From contig NZ_FVZE01000003.1 of the NCBI RefSeq assembly GCF_900168325.1, positions 434,001 through 498,000 of the forward strand: a stretch of 64,000 nt of DNA, in the 5' to 3' direction. A program made the position numbers and the translations under genes. This stretch comes from Novosphingobium mathurense. Its GTDB lineage: Bacteria > Pseudomonadota > Alphaproteobacteria > Sphingomonadales > Sphingomonadaceae. Numbering within the stretch: the first letter of the stretch is position 1; every line of letters starts with the position of its first letter. Below the pieces are notes generated by a model. It was not told the DNA's origin. It ran no database searches and saw only the letters and a list, made by a program, of their open reading frames with translations. This document shows, in pieces, positions 26,890 to 36,215 of this stretch.

Positions 26890-28362
26890 TCAGTAGACGA
26901 ATTCCGTCTTCCGGCCGATAACCTCAACCTCCCTTGTTGAATGCACGGGCCACATGGGTTCGGGCAAGGCGGCGTCGAACGTGTTCAGTTCACGGGTCAG
27001 CTTCGTAGTTACCTCCGGTAGCTCGGCGGACAGGTCGGTTCGCTCCCAAGGATCGGCTTCGATGTCGTAGAGCCTCGTCTGCTTCCAGTCGAGCGAGCGC
27101 CACAACTTGTAGCGGCCATGCCGAAGTGCCTGGACCGGCCTTTGATCCCAGACGAAGGAGCGTTGCGTGGGGGCAGTGCCGGAGAGGGTATCCAGCAGAT
27201 CAACCCCATCGAGTTCTTTCGGCAGCGGCTTGTTGGGTGACACGGCCTCGAGAACCGTTGGTACGATGTCGAGCGAACTGACCGGTGCCGCGATATGCTG
27301 TCCGGGCGCGATATGACCGGGCCAGGCAGCCATGAACGGCACGCGCATTCCGCCTTCGAGATAGGTGAACTTCCCACCGCCCCAGGGATGGGTCTGCGTG
27401 CAATAACCGAATTGGACTGGACACCCGTTGTCGCTGAGGAAGACGATCAGCGTGTCGTCGCGCAGACCCTTGTCGTCGAGTGCCTTGAGGATCTGGCCTA
27501 TACCCGCGTCAAGCGCGTCGATCATCGCGACATAAGTGCGCCGTGCAGGATCGCTGATCTCGGAATGGCGATCGTAATATGAACGGGGCACCTGCAATGG
27601 CCAGTGCGGCGCATTATAGGCAACGTAAAGGAAAAAAGGATCCTCACCTTCAGCCTTGCGACCGATAAAGTCGACAGCGTGTTCGGTGATGTCCTCGGTA
27701 AGATATTTATGCGGATGGGCGACTGGGGCCATCTCCGGCCCTTCGTACAACTGTTGCGCGCCTTCACGTTTATCGGGCTGATACTTGTCGAAGGCCGTAG
27801 GCGTGGTGACGATGCCCGGTGTATCGGGCGTCGCGTAAATGCTCTCGCCAGCAAGGAAGCCGAAAAACTCGTCGAACCCACGACGGGTGGGATAGAACTC
27901 CGGGGTGCTTCCCTGGTGCCACTTGCCGAAGGCTGCGGTATCGTAACCCAGCGGCTTCAACCTTTCGGCCAAAGTCGGCACATCGAGGGGGAGCCCCGCG
28001 CCCTTGTTGACCGCTCCGCGCTCTGTGATGTTGTACATGAATCCGAATGTCGCCGGGACGCGGCCGCTGAGCAGTCCGGCGCGACTGACCGAGCAGATGG
28101 AAGCCGTCACGTAACCAGCAGAGAATGTTGCGCCCGCCGCGCCGATCGAGTCGATGTTGGGCGTCTGTATCGTGCTGGCTCCGTTTGCCGAAACGTCTGT
28201 CCATGCAAGGTCGTCCACAAGTATGACGACGACGTTCGGACGCGTTCTGGTTTGCCTTTCAGCGGGTGACGGTTGCGAGTGTGGCTGTGCTGCCGTCGCT
28301 GAGGTCGGACCCAGCGTTGTGCCTGCAAGCAAGGCTGCCAGGCCAATCTTCAATGCGCGCAT
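26890..28362 (-). CDS. Type I sulfatase with variant CSVSR active-site motif
   Basis: An exported sulfatase related to N-acetylgalactosamine-6-/arylsulfatase A types. The ATG at 28362 lies 9 nt after GGAG and opens a clean signal peptide (MRALKIGLAALLAGTTLG to AAQ). Metal-binding VVVILVDDLAWTDVS and FLSDNG are present, as is KWHQG. The active site reads SICSVSRAGLLSGR: the usual proline of C-x-P-x-R is valine, so recognition by the formylglycine-generating enzyme may be altered. The gene follows the MFS transporter by 58 nt in the LacI-controlled operon. Upstream in-frame residues (to 28494) overlap the transporter gene and are rejected. Confidence 0.92.
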   Translation of the reverse strand: MRALKIGLAALLAGTTLGPTSATAAQPHSQPSPAERQTRTRPNVVVILVDDLAWTDVSANGASTIQTPNIDSIGAAGATFSAGYVTASICSVSRAGLLSGRVPATFGFMYNITERGAVNKGAGLPLDVPTLAERLKPLGYDTAAFGKWHQGSTPEFYPTRRGFDEFFGFLAGESIYATPDTPGIVTTPTAFDKYQPDKREGAQQLYEGPEMAPVAHPHKYLTEDITEHAVDFIGRKAEGEDPFFLYVAYNAPHWPLQVPRSYYDRHSEISDPARRTYVAMIDALDAGIGQILKALDDKGLRDDTLIVFLSDNGCPVQFGYCTQTHPWGGGKFTYLEGGMRVPFMAAWPGHIAPGQHIAAPVSSLDIVPTVLEAVSPNKPLPKELDGVDLLDTLSGTAPTQRSFVWDQRPVQALRHGRYKLWRSLDWKQTRLYDIEADPWERTDLSAELPEVTTKLTRELNTFDAALPEPMWPVHSTREVEVIGRKTEFVY

Positions 28363-28420
28363 GGAATTCATCTCCGAGGTCACGTCTATTGTGGTTGAGG
28401 CAGGAGCCCGCACGAACCCG

Positions 28421-29788
28421 TCAGGCAAGTTCGACCTTGGATTGTTCTGCGCGCGCAGCGCGCAATCCCGACATGCCGATGAGAAGAAGAACAAGAGCCA
28501 TCGGCGATGCGAACGCGCAGACGAGCGAGATCGATTCGCCTACGCGGCCGGGATCGGCGAAGATGTAATCGGTCACCAAGGCTACGGCCGTAGGCCCGAG
28601 CGTCGAGCCGATCAGGTTGATCGCGAGCATGTAGATGACCGATACCTGCGCCCGCATTCCGTTTGGCGTAAGCTCCTGAAGGGCTGCAAGGCCGCCGCCG
28701 AAATTGAACCCGGCGAAGAAATTCATCGCGCCGATCCCGGCCAGTGCAAGGCTCGCCGTCGGCATGAGCGGAAAGCCGATTGTCAGCGGAATGAGTACGG
28801 AAAAGCCCAGCACGGCCGCTAGCAGGTTACCGTTGGCAAAGCCGCGGCGCTGCAGCCAACTGGCACAGAATCCACCGCTGAGAGCGCCCGTGGTGCCGCA
28901 GAAGAAAACCATCCACCCATAGGACGCGCCGATTTCCGAGATCGACATGCCGTAGCTGCGTTCAAGAAATGCCGGGATCCAGGCACCGGTACCATTGCCG
29001 ACGAAGATCATCAGCGAGAAGCCGACAATAATGCCGAAATAGGCCCGTGCGTGGTGCCCGAGTTGAGCGAGTATCTCGCCCAGACTGGCGTGGGTGACCG
29101 GTTTGCCGATGGAATTGCCACGGCGACGAGGCTCGCGCACGAGGAACATTGCGAGGGAAAGCAGCGCACCCGGCAGGCCGAGCAGCAGGAAAATGATATG
29201 CCAACCTTTCATCGTACCGAGGATCGGCACGACAATGTCGCTGCCCGGAGGGACCTGTGCCGCAATCAGTCCGCCCAAAATGAGTGCGCCCGCGCCTCCG
29301 AAATAGACGCCCATGTTGTAGATTCCCATCGCGATCGCGAGCCGTTCTTTCGGAAAATAGTCGGCCAACATGGAATAAGCCGCCGGGCTGAGCCCGCCTT
29401 CGCCCGTGCCGACTGCCACGCGAGCCATGAATAACCCGGAATAGCTGCGCACAAGTCCGCAGGCGGCAGTCGCAAGGCTCCATACGAAGATCGAGACAGC
29501 GATGATGTTGCGTCGGTTGGAGCGGTCCGCCAGCCAAGCCACGGGTACTCCGACCAGGACATAGAAGATGGTGAAACTGAGCCCGTACAGAAGGCTCATG
29601 GCAGTGTCCGATGCGCCGAGGTCTTCCTTGATGGGCTGCACCAGCAGCGCGAGAGCCTGACGGTCGACGAATGCCAACGTGTAAGCCGCCATCAGCAGGA
29701 ACGCGGCCGTCCACGCTTGCCGTGCCGGCGGCCAGCCTTCCGCGTCTTGGGCTTGCGGGCCGGTCAGGGAAGAAGTGGCGTCCATCAA
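28421..29788 (-). CDS. MFS transporter, spinster-like
   Basis: An inner-membrane transporter with 12 predicted helices over 455 aa. The start of helix 1 (AYTLAFVDRQALALLV) and the loop ADRSNRRNIIAVSIFVWSLAT match the spinster-like branch common in sphingomonads; MARVAVGTGEGG is the conserved helix-4 motif. It is the first gene after LacI operator site B and is followed by a sulfatase, so it probably imports the sugar or uronate released from the glycan handled by this region. The substrate is inferred from context only. Confidence 0.92.
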   Translation of the reverse strand: MMDATSSLTGPQAQDAEGWPPARQAWTAAFLLMAAYTLAFVDRQALALLVQPIKEDLGASDTAMSLLYGLSFTIFYVLVGVPVAWLADRSNRRNIIAVSIFVWSLATAACGLVRSYSGLFMARVAVGTGEGGLSPAAYSMLADYFPKERLAIAMGIYNMGVYFGGAGALILGGLIAAQVPPGSDIVVPILGTMKGWHIIFLLLGLPGALLSLAMFLVREPRRRGNSIGKPVTHASLGEILAQLGHHARAYFGIIVGFSLMIFVGNGTGAWIPAFLERSYGMSISEIGASYGWMVFFCGTTGALSGGFCASWLQRRGFANGNLLAAVLGFSVLIPLTIGFPLMPTASLALAGIGAMNFFAGFNFGGGLAALQELTPNGMRAQVSVIYMLAINLIGSTLGPTAVALVTDYIFADPGRVGESISLVCAFASPMALVLLLIGMSGLRAARAEQSKVELA

Positions 29789-29905
29789 GTTCTCTCCATC
29801 GCTGGATCCTTTATAACGGATCCATGCCTGTTCGTTCTGAGCCGGTCTGCCAGCGTGGAAGAGGCTCAGGTATGCCGAAAGCTCAGACTACACGCATCGA
29901 TATTG

Positions 29906-29946
29906 TGTAGCGCTAAATCGCTATCCGTGCCGAGGGGGCTTGTCAA
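29906..29946 (-). promoter_or_regulatory. Promoter with LacI operator (site B) for the transporter-sulfatase operon
   Basis: Minus strand: -35 TTGACA (29946-29941), 17-nt spacer, TAGCGA (29923-29918), then TTTAGCGCTACAC (29917-29905). It lies between the MFS gene and the divergent lacI-type gene, so it may also autoregulate the latter. Confidence 0.72.
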
Positions 29947-29971
29947 TCATCGAAAGGCCAACTTATGGTCG

Positions 29972-31057
29972 ATGTGCATGACGACAGAGACAACAGATCC
30001 CCCGGTAGGCCGCACCCGCAAGAGGGCAACCAAAGGCGCGACGATGGCAGCGGTAGCACGCCGTGCGGGGGTTTCCGCAATGACGGTTTCCAACGTCATC
30101 AACAACAAGGCGAGCGTGCAGCCCGCCACGCGCGAGGCTGTACTCAAGGCCATTGCAGAGCTTGACTATCGTCCCAACGCGGCTGCGCGTGCTCTGGCCA
30201 GTGCCAGTACGCTGCGGATTGGACTGCTCCACAGGGACGAAGACAGCGCGCTGCTCAGCGCCATGCTCGTAGGCTCGCTCAAGGCTGCGTCGCGTATCGG
30301 CGTGCAATTGGTCATCCAGACCTACGATCCGGAAACAGCGCTCGACGACATTCTGGAATTTGCCGAGTCCGGCCTTGACGGATTGCTCCTCCCGCCTCCT
30401 CTATGCGAACAGTTCAGTGACAGTGGACTGATTGCAAGAATCAACATCCCCGTGGTAGCGATGGCGCCGGGCATGTCCCTTCCCGATATGGCCTGCGTAC
30501 GGATCGACGACGAAGCGGCAGCCTTTGCTCTCACATCCCGCCTCATTTCGCATGGCCATAGTCGGATTGCCTTTGTCCTGCTGCCCGGAACGCACGTGGG
30601 AAAAGCGCGCCTTGAAGGGTATCGCCGGGCCTTGCGCGAACACGGCATCGCCGCAGATCCCGATCTTATCTGGCAAGCGCGGCCGATTTTTTCCGAAGGA
30701 TTGGTCCTTGCCGAGGAAAAGCTGGGCGGCGCAGGAGATACAGCTGAGCCTGAAGCGTTCACGGCCATCATGGCCGGCAACGACGATATGGCTGCGGCCT
30801 TCGTCAATGTCGCACTTCGGCAAGGCAAGCGGATTCCAGAAGACCTCTCGATCACTGGGTTTGACGACAGTCCGATTGCAATCAAGATCTGGCCGACTTT
30901 GACAACCGTGCGCCAACCGCTTGCCGAAATCGCAGAACAAGCCACGGAAATTCTTATTAATATCCTTCGTAACCCCTCGACTTACCGGGCTTTGCCACGC
31001 TTCGTCGATTTCAAGCTGATTGAACGCGCCTCGGTCGCTGACGTCATGACGGGATAA
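29972..31057 (+). CDS. LacI-family transcriptional regulator of the glycan region
   Basis: A 361-aa repressor. The helix-turn-helix reads TMAAVARRAGVSAMTVSNVIN with the hinge helix PNAAARALAS at about residues 24-78. A periplasmic-binding-like effector domain follows (IAFVLLPGTHVGKARLEGYR; TAIMAGNDDMAAA; ITGFDDSPIAIKIWPTLTTVRQP). ATG at 29972 or 29978 is the start; a longer reading to 29717 would cross operator site B. It is divergent from the transporter-sulfatase operon, and TAGCGCTA palindromes at five promoters in 26.7-36.2 kb make it the probable master regulator of the region. Confidence 0.93.
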   Translation: MCMTTETTDPPVGRTRKRATKGATMAAVARRAGVSAMTVSNVINNKASVQPATREAVLKAIAELDYRPNAAARALASASTLRIGLLHRDEDSALLSAMLVGSLKAASRIGVQLVIQTYDPETALDDILEFAESGLDGLLLPPPLCEQFSDSGLIARINIPVVAMAPGMSLPDMACVRIDDEAAAFALTSRLISHGHSRIAFVLLPGTHVGKARLEGYRRALREHGIAADPDLIWQARPIFSEGLVLAEEKLGGAGDTAEPEAFTAIMAGNDDMAAAFVNVALRQGKRIPEDLSITGFDDSPIAIKIWPTLTTVRQPLAEIAEQATEILINILRNPSTYRALPRFVDFKLIERASVADVMTG

Positions 31058-31058
31058 G

Positions 31059-31097
31059 AAAAAAAAGAGCGGCGACGGATCGAAGCCGTCGCCGCTC
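31059..31097 (-). terminator. Strong intrinsic terminator of the receptor-GH3 operon
   Basis: A perfect 12-bp stem (31067-31078 with 31086-31097, 7-nt loop) followed on the minus strand by eight T residues (31066-31059). It lies 46 nt beyond the GH3 stop and directly abuts the stop codon of the convergent lacI-type gene. Confidence 0.9.
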
Positions 31098-31142
31098 GAA
31101 AGAACCCGTGCGGGAGGAGAAATCTACACGGATTCCGGGTGG

Positions 31143-32861
31143 TCAGTATCGGGTCTGCTCAAGACCGCAGAAAGGGTCGACCGGTGATACGCCGGTAAAC
31201 GCAGCCTCGCCGACAAGGCGCTCAACTACGCCCGTCTGAACGCTGTCGAGGCTGCTATAGCCGTTTACGTAGGTCGCGATCTCAGGAGCGTCGTACAGAT
31301 AATAGGGCTGCCCGAGCGATATCATCAGTGTCGGTATCTCGGTATTGAAACGAAGCATCGCGCGACGCGAGCCGCCATGAAGCTTGATCCAGTCGATGTG
31401 GATCTGCGCGATGGCGGGCGTCGCCTCCTGCCCGATCAGATAGATCAGAAGATCTGTATCATCGCGTGTCGGAGGCACCTCGCTGTCAAATATCCGCACT
31501 TCGAAGCCGCGTTCGCGCAAGCCTTCAATGAAGGCTGCGCTGCTGCGGGGAAGTGCGCCGGAGACGAAGTTCCATCCCTCTTCGACCACGACCGCAATGC
31601 GCCGGTGGCGGGCAGGATCGATTGGAAGCAGCTCTTGCGTATCCTTTACCAGGGTAATGGCCTGAGCATTGGTCGCGTTGACTTGCGCCATGTTTTCAGG
31701 CTGGCGCAGAATTTTGCGTGCGTCATCCAGCGGCGGCAGCAAATCGGAGGGCTCCCGGCGATGCAGGCCAAGTCGGGCCTTGAGCGAGAGAACTTTATCG
31801 ACCGCTGCCTCCAGACGCTCTTCACTGAGCAGTCCTTGCCGCAGTCCATCCAGCATAAGCCGTTTGTCGCCCGCGGCGTCGCGGCTGAACAGGAAGACAT
31901 CGCAACCGTTTTCGATCACGGCAGGCACGACTTCAGCACGTTCGCACCAGGCATTGAGTCCGCCCATGGCTGTGGCGTCGGATACGATCAGGCCACGAAA
32001 GCCAAGCTCGCCGCGCAGGAAATCGAGGTTCAGGGTGCGGGATAGGGATGCCGGTTTGAAGGCCTCGCGCCCAGCATTGCCGTCTCGGGCCCGGATATAT
32101 TCCGGAAGGGCGATGTGTGCGCTCATCACGGCCATAACGCCAGCGTTGATCATGTTTCGGTAGATGCGCCCGAAACTGGCATCCCAATCGGCCATGGCGA
32201 GGGTATTGACCGTCGGTACGAGATGCTGGTCGCGATCGTCGATACCGTCGCCCGGCCAGTGCTTGGCGGTTGCCGCGATGCCCTGCGCCTGCAATTCTTC
32301 GATCAGGACCAATGCCTGGCCAATGATTGCGTCCACGTTCGAGCCGTAGGAGCGGGTGCCGACCACGGGATTGCGGAAATTGACGTTGACGTCGACAACC
32401 GGCGAGAAGGTCCAGTTGAACCCCATCGCCCGGCTTTCCAGCGCAATTATGCTTGCGATCCTGCGTGATTGCTCAAGGTCGTTCGCCGCCGCGAGGCCCA
32501 TCTGGTTGGGCACCGGGCATGCATAGAAGTGGCTCAGGGATCCACCTTCGATATCCCCGCTGATCAGTGGCGGGATTGCCGAGCGCTCGAACGCCGCGCG
32601 CGTTGCAGCCCAGGCCCTTTCGAGATCGTGGCCGGGGAAGCGGTGAATACCGCCTACACCGAGCGCGCAGTGGCGATCGATCTCATCAATGTCATCGTTG
32701 GTTGAGCTCAGAACGAAAAGTTGGCCCACTTTGTCCTCGGTCGACAGCTCGGCAAGCCGAGCATCGACCCAGGCCCGATCAGCGGGAGACAGCGCGAGCG
32801 GATCGACGCTGCCCCCCTGCTCGGAGTTGGGACCTTTCACGTGAACGGTCTCGCGATCCAT
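31143..32861 (-). CDS. Glycoside hydrolase family 3, NagZ-like active site
   Basis: A 572-aa GH3 enzyme without a signal peptide, probably cytoplasmic. The (beta/alpha)8 domain has KHWPGDGIDDRDQH near residues 198-211 and the nucleophile aspartate in VSDATAMGG near residue 295. The D-x-H in the loop after KHWPGDG resembles the Asp-His dyad that serves as acid/base in NagZ-type beta-N-acetylglucosaminidases, rather than a distant glutamate. A second domain (about 400-570) follows. The start forms a TGATG overlap with the TonB-dependent receptor, so uptake and cleavage are translationally coupled. An exo-acting beta-hexosaminidase or glucosidase is likely; the sugar is not certain. Confidence 0.9.
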   Translation of the reverse strand: MDRETVHVKGPNSEQGGSVDPLALSPADRAWVDARLAELSTEDKVGQLFVLSSTNDDIDEIDRHCALGVGGIHRFPGHDLERAWAATRAAFERSAIPPLISGDIEGGSLSHFYACPVPNQMGLAAANDLEQSRRIASIIALESRAMGFNWTFSPVVDVNVNFRNPVVGTRSYGSNVDAIIGQALVLIEELQAQGIAATAKHWPGDGIDDRDQHLVPTVNTLAMADWDASFGRIYRNMINAGVMAVMSAHIALPEYIRARDGNAGREAFKPASLSRTLNLDFLRGELGFRGLIVSDATAMGGLNAWCERAEVVPAVIENGCDVFLFSRDAAGDKRLMLDGLRQGLLSEERLEAAVDKVLSLKARLGLHRREPSDLLPPLDDARKILRQPENMAQVNATNAQAITLVKDTQELLPIDPARHRRIAVVVEEGWNFVSGALPRSSAAFIEGLRERGFEVRIFDSEVPPTRDDTDLLIYLIGQEATPAIAQIHIDWIKLHGGSRRAMLRFNTEIPTLMISLGQPYYLYDAPEIATYVNGYSSLDSVQTGVVERLVGEAAFTGVSPVDPFCGLEQTRY

Positions 32862-35155
32862 CAGAAGCTGAACGAACCGCGCACACCCCAGTAACGATCG
32901 GCGTCACGCAATACCTGCTGATAGACGCGGCCACCGTTGAAACTGGAGGAAAAGATGTTCCCGGTGAAGTTCTTGTCGAACAGGTTTCGCACGAAGAACG
33001 CGAGCGAATACTTGCCGTCCTTGTCTTCCAGGCCGAGCTCTGCATTCACCACGGCGAACCCGTCCTGAATGGTCACGGGATTCTGGTCGAGCTGGTATTG
33101 CACCCGGGTCTGATAGGTCATGTTGGACTGCACGTAAGTGTCGAAAGGCAAACTGTCGCCCATCGGAACGTACTGCTTGACGAAGGCGGTCATGCGGAAG
33201 TCGGGCGCGTTGGGAAGGTCCCCACCGGACAGGTCCTGCGCATTGTTGACACAACCCTGATCAGCTGTCTGACCGAAGTAGCACGGGCCGTCAGTGTAGT
33301 TGTCGATCCGCGCGTCCATGAACGTACCGCCCAGCGAGATCGTGGTGAGGCTGGTGGGGCGCAGGTTGAATTCCAGTTCGATGCCCTTGGTGGAAATCGA
33401 TCCGGCATTCAGCAGGTAGAACGAGATGTCGCCCGGCAGCTGCGCCTGCGCCTGGAAATTCCGGTACTTGGTATAGAACAGAGCACCGTTCACCGAGACT
33501 TTGCGATCCGCACTCTCGATCTTCATGCCCAATTCGAATGCGTTGGACGTCTCGGCGTCGACCGGCTTGTAGGTATCCTGAGATGCGAAGATCAGGTTGA
33601 AACCCTTGCCCTTGTAGCCACGAGCATAGCTTGCATAAACATTGCCCAGGCCCGCGACGTCGTGACGTACGCCAACCTTGCCGACAACGCGTGTGTCATT
33701 GGTCGAGCCGTTGAAATCTGCTGCCGTGCCGGCTGCTCCGGCCAGTGCGAGGTCCCCGGGGACAAGTACGTTGGTCGGATCGCGGAAGACCGTCCAGTCA
33801 AGCTTCTCGTGGAGCAGGCGCACGCCGCCAAAAAGCTGCATCTTGTCAGTCAGGTCGATATTCGTGCTGGCAAATGCCGCAATGTTCGAATTGGTCGTGC
33901 TGCCCATGAACTGGCCGCTGCGCGATGCTGCGGTGGCTACCGTGCGACGCATGAAACCGGTGTCGGCATCCAGCTTGAATGCAAATGCGCCGAGCAGGAC
34001 GTCAAAGCCGCCAAGGTCGCCCGAGACGAGGCGCAGTTCCTGGGAATATTGCTTGAGCTGGGTATTGCCGGTGTTGACATCCCAGAGCGTGACGCCGGGG
34101 ACCGGCGTGGTCAGCGGGGTGTAGTCGGTATCGCCGCGGCCCCGGAAGTTCCACTTGCGGAAGGCCGTGATCGAGACCAGCTGGAAATCGTCATTCAGTT
34201 GATATTCGACTTTGCCCGATACGCCCCATTGCTTGCTGGTGTTGGTATTGTCGGCGTTGAGATTGACTTCACGCAGGTCTGCTGAAGGCACGAGCGGGGC
34301 AAGTGCATTGGCGTAGGCCTGCGTGTTGACTGAACGCAGCGTCGGTACTGTGTCGTCACGACCGTTGCTATAATCGCCGATAAGTGTGACCGTCAGATCC
34401 GAGCTGGGCTCGAACCTGAGCTTGGCGCGCCCGCCCCAGTTGCGATAGCCGCTCAACCAGCGATCGCCTATGCCCGAGACATTGCGAATGAAGCCATCGT
34501 AATCCTTGTAGAATCCGCTGATCCGATAACCTGCGTTTTCACCGATCGGGCCGGAAATCGATCCGCGTGCCTGCCACTCGCCGCCCTCGGCGTAGCTTCC
34601 ATCGAAGTGACCGGTCAGTGAGTTGCTGGGAGCTTCAGTCGTGACGGAAATCAGACCGGCAGAGGAGTTCTTCCCGAAAAGCGTCGACTGCGGCCCGCGC
34701 AGGACTTCCACACGCTGCACATCGACAAGATCCTGAAAACCCTGGCCTGAACGTGCGAGCGGCACATCGTCGATGACGACGGAAACGGCGGGCTCGGTCG
34801 CAGCCGAGAAGACGGTGGTGCCGATGCCGCGGATCGAAAGCGAGCTGTTCGACGCGTTGCTTCCCTTCGTGAAGGTCAGCGAAGGAGCGACGTTGGTGAT
34901 GGATTCGACGCCACCTGCACCGACTGCGTCGAGCTGGCTGCCGGAGACGACCGAGACTGCAATCGGAACATCCTGCAGGGTCTGTTCGCGAAGGCCTGCA
35001 GTGACGATAATTTCCGCAGGCGCGGCCTGCCCGTCGATATCGCTTGCGGTTGCGGAGACATCCTGTGCGGCTGCAGCACTACCAAACGATAGCGCGATAA
35101 CGAGTGCGCCCATGGAAACGGCAATGCGATTGGCTGGCGAGTAAGCCCTTGTCAT
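32861..35155 (-). CDS. TonB-dependent receptor for a glycan
   Basis: An outer-membrane energised receptor. The ATG at 35155 follows GGGAG by 6 nt and opens a signal peptide ending AAAAQ. The plug carries EIIVTAGLREQTLQDVPIAV and VEVLRGPQSTLFGKNSSAG, typical of the sphingomonad receptor group for polysaccharide fragments and other large substrates. The barrel ends with ...WGVRGSFSF, the usual aromatic C-terminus. Length 764 aa. It heads an operon with the GH3 gene and has two LacI-type operators upstream. In-frame residues before 35155 are discarded. Confidence 0.94.
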   Translation of the reverse strand: MTRAYSPANRIAVSMGALVIALSFGSAAAAQDVSATASDIDGQAAPAEIIVTAGLREQTLQDVPIAVSVVSGSQLDAVGAGGVESITNVAPSLTFTKGSNASNSSLSIRGIGTTVFSAATEPAVSVVIDDVPLARSGQGFQDLVDVQRVEVLRGPQSTLFGKNSSAGLISVTTEAPSNSLTGHFDGSYAEGGEWQARGSISGPIGENAGYRISGFYKDYDGFIRNVSGIGDRWLSGYRNWGGRAKLRFEPSSDLTVTLIGDYSNGRDDTVPTLRSVNTQAYANALAPLVPSADLREVNLNADNTNTSKQWGVSGKVEYQLNDDFQLVSITAFRKWNFRGRGDTDYTPLTTPVPGVTLWDVNTGNTQLKQYSQELRLVSGDLGGFDVLLGAFAFKLDADTGFMRRTVATAASRSGQFMGSTTNSNIAAFASTNIDLTDKMQLFGGVRLLHEKLDWTVFRDPTNVLVPGDLALAGAAGTAADFNGSTNDTRVVGKVGVRHDVAGLGNVYASYARGYKGKGFNLIFASQDTYKPVDAETSNAFELGMKIESADRKVSVNGALFYTKYRNFQAQAQLPGDISFYLLNAGSISTKGIELEFNLRPTSLTTISLGGTFMDARIDNYTDGPCYFGQTADQGCVNNAQDLSGGDLPNAPDFRMTAFVKQYVPMGDSLPFDTYVQSNMTYQTRVQYQLDQNPVTIQDGFAVVNAELGLEDKDGKYSLAFFVRNLFDKNFTGNIFSSSFNGGRVYQQVLRDADRYWGVRGSFSF

Positions 35156-35202
35156 ACAACTCTCCCTGCTCGAACAGCCTCTATCTGAAGCTGCCATTGA
35201 TA

Positions 35203-35289
35203 ATGTAGCGCTACATCAAATCGGGCGATTGATGCCTGCGATGCGAATCTCTGTGGCAGCGATTGCTAAATGTAGCGCTAAATGTCAAT
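35203..35289 (-). promoter_or_regulatory. Receptor promoter with two LacI operators (sites C and D)
   Basis: Site C is a perfect 14-bp palindrome, ATGTAGCGCTACAT, at 35203-35216. Site D, TGTAGCGCTA, is at 35271-35280, directly after a minus-strand -35 TTGACA (35289-35284), so it would sit in the promoter spacer. Their centres are 66 bp apart, close to six helical turns, compatible with looping. The remaining part of the 35156-35587 gap contains no gene that I can support. Confidence 0.7.
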
Positions 35290-35587
35290 AGGAACTTCGA
35301 CGACGGGGCGTCGATGGCACATGGAGCCATGCTCGGCAGCGGTGATCCGCTGGATGACGTCCACTCTTGTGCCGTTTTAGAATTATCATCCTGCGAGGCA
35401 GCTTCATTGGTGACGAGTCTGGTGACACGTTTGACGTGGCGCAATGTCACTCGATGCTTCTGGTGCCAGATTTCGCAAATTGCGAAGTATCGTTCGGGTT
35501 CAGGAACCCAAACAGCCGATCGCAAGGCAAGAGAACTCTCGGGCTGGTATTGGGGGTTCAATTAGACGGTCGAGAGGGAGAAAAGGT

Positions 35588-35914
35588 ATGGCTGACATCG
35601 ATACGGCGAAACGGAAGCTTGAGGCGCGACTTGTCGAGTTGAACGCCAGGATGAAGCATCTGCAGGACGATCTGTCCGAACCGCTCGATCCCGACTTCGC
35701 TGAGGCTGCTGTTGAACGGGAAGACGATGCCTCGCTTGAAGGTCAGGCTTCATTGGTCAGCAGGGAACTGGGTTCGGTGAACCGAGCACTCGATCGTATT
35801 GCGGATGGCACTTACGGTCTGTGCGTGAAGTGTGGCGGGCAGATCTCGTCCGACCGTTTGATGGCAAGGCCCGAAGCTGCCCTTTGCATCGATTGTGCGA
35901 AGCAGGCGAGCTAG
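35588..35914 (+). CDS. TraR/DksA-type zinc-finger protein
   Basis: A 108-aa DksA/TraR-family protein. A helical N-terminal half (LEARLVELNARMKHLQDDL) precedes the acidic DDASLEGQ loop and a four-cysteine zinc finger (LCVKCGGQI ... LCIDCA). The ATG at 35588 follows an AAAAGG. Short DksA-like proteins bind the secondary channel of RNA polymerase and modulate transcription, often in stress. It lies between the glycan receptor and esterase genes on the opposite strand from the receptor, without a LacI palindrome directly upstream, so it may be an unrelated insertion into the region. Confidence 0.9.
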   Translation: MADIDTAKRKLEARLVELNARMKHLQDDLSEPLDPDFAEAAVEREDDASLEGQASLVSRELGSVNRALDRIADGTYGLCVKCGGQISSDRLMARPEAALCIDCAKQAS

Positions 35915-36143
35915 GCCCATCTGGCAGAACGTTCGCAAGCCATGATAGCGTTATTCACATGCGATCCTTTTTAGACCCCGGCGTATTGTCCTGATCCTTC
36001 GCTTCTGCGTGCAGGAAAGCGCGAGGGCTGATTGTCGATTTTGGCTAAACTCGAGATGATCCTGGCCAATATCGGCCTATGACGTAACTCATAGTGCCTC
36101 CAGTTCAGTCCGGCTGATCCCTCTTCAGCCCCATTTCGCTCGT
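35915..36143. other. Gap after the DksA-like gene
   Basis: No gene is supported here on either strand; an apparent minus-strand frame overlaps the esterase start and its promoter. The adjoining 36144-36215 holds the esterase promoter with LacI site E. Confidence 0.4.
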
Positions 36144-36178
36144 TTGACGTTAGTGCATTGCCTTCTGGTAGCGCTACC
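36144..36178 (+). promoter_or_regulatory. Esterase promoter with LacI operator (site E)
   Basis: Plus strand: -35 TTGACG (36144-36149) followed after 17 nt by the perfect palindrome GGTAGCGCTACC (36167-36178), which covers the -10 position. It lies 38 nt before the esterase start codon at 36216. Confidence 0.65.
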
Positions 36179-36215
36179 TTTAGCGTGGCAAAAAATAACC
36201 CGTGGGAGAGCGCTA

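Noticed and set aside
32567..34285. Long plus-strand open frame (572 codons) opposite the GH3 and receptor genes
   Set aside because: It is antisense to two genes with definite family motifs; no ribosome-binding site or domain is seen.
26777..36178. Repeated TAGCGCTA elements considered as a dispersed mobile or CRISPR-like repeat
   Set aside because: They are short palindromes located only at promoters with fixed geometry, which fits operators, not repeat arrays or transposon ends.
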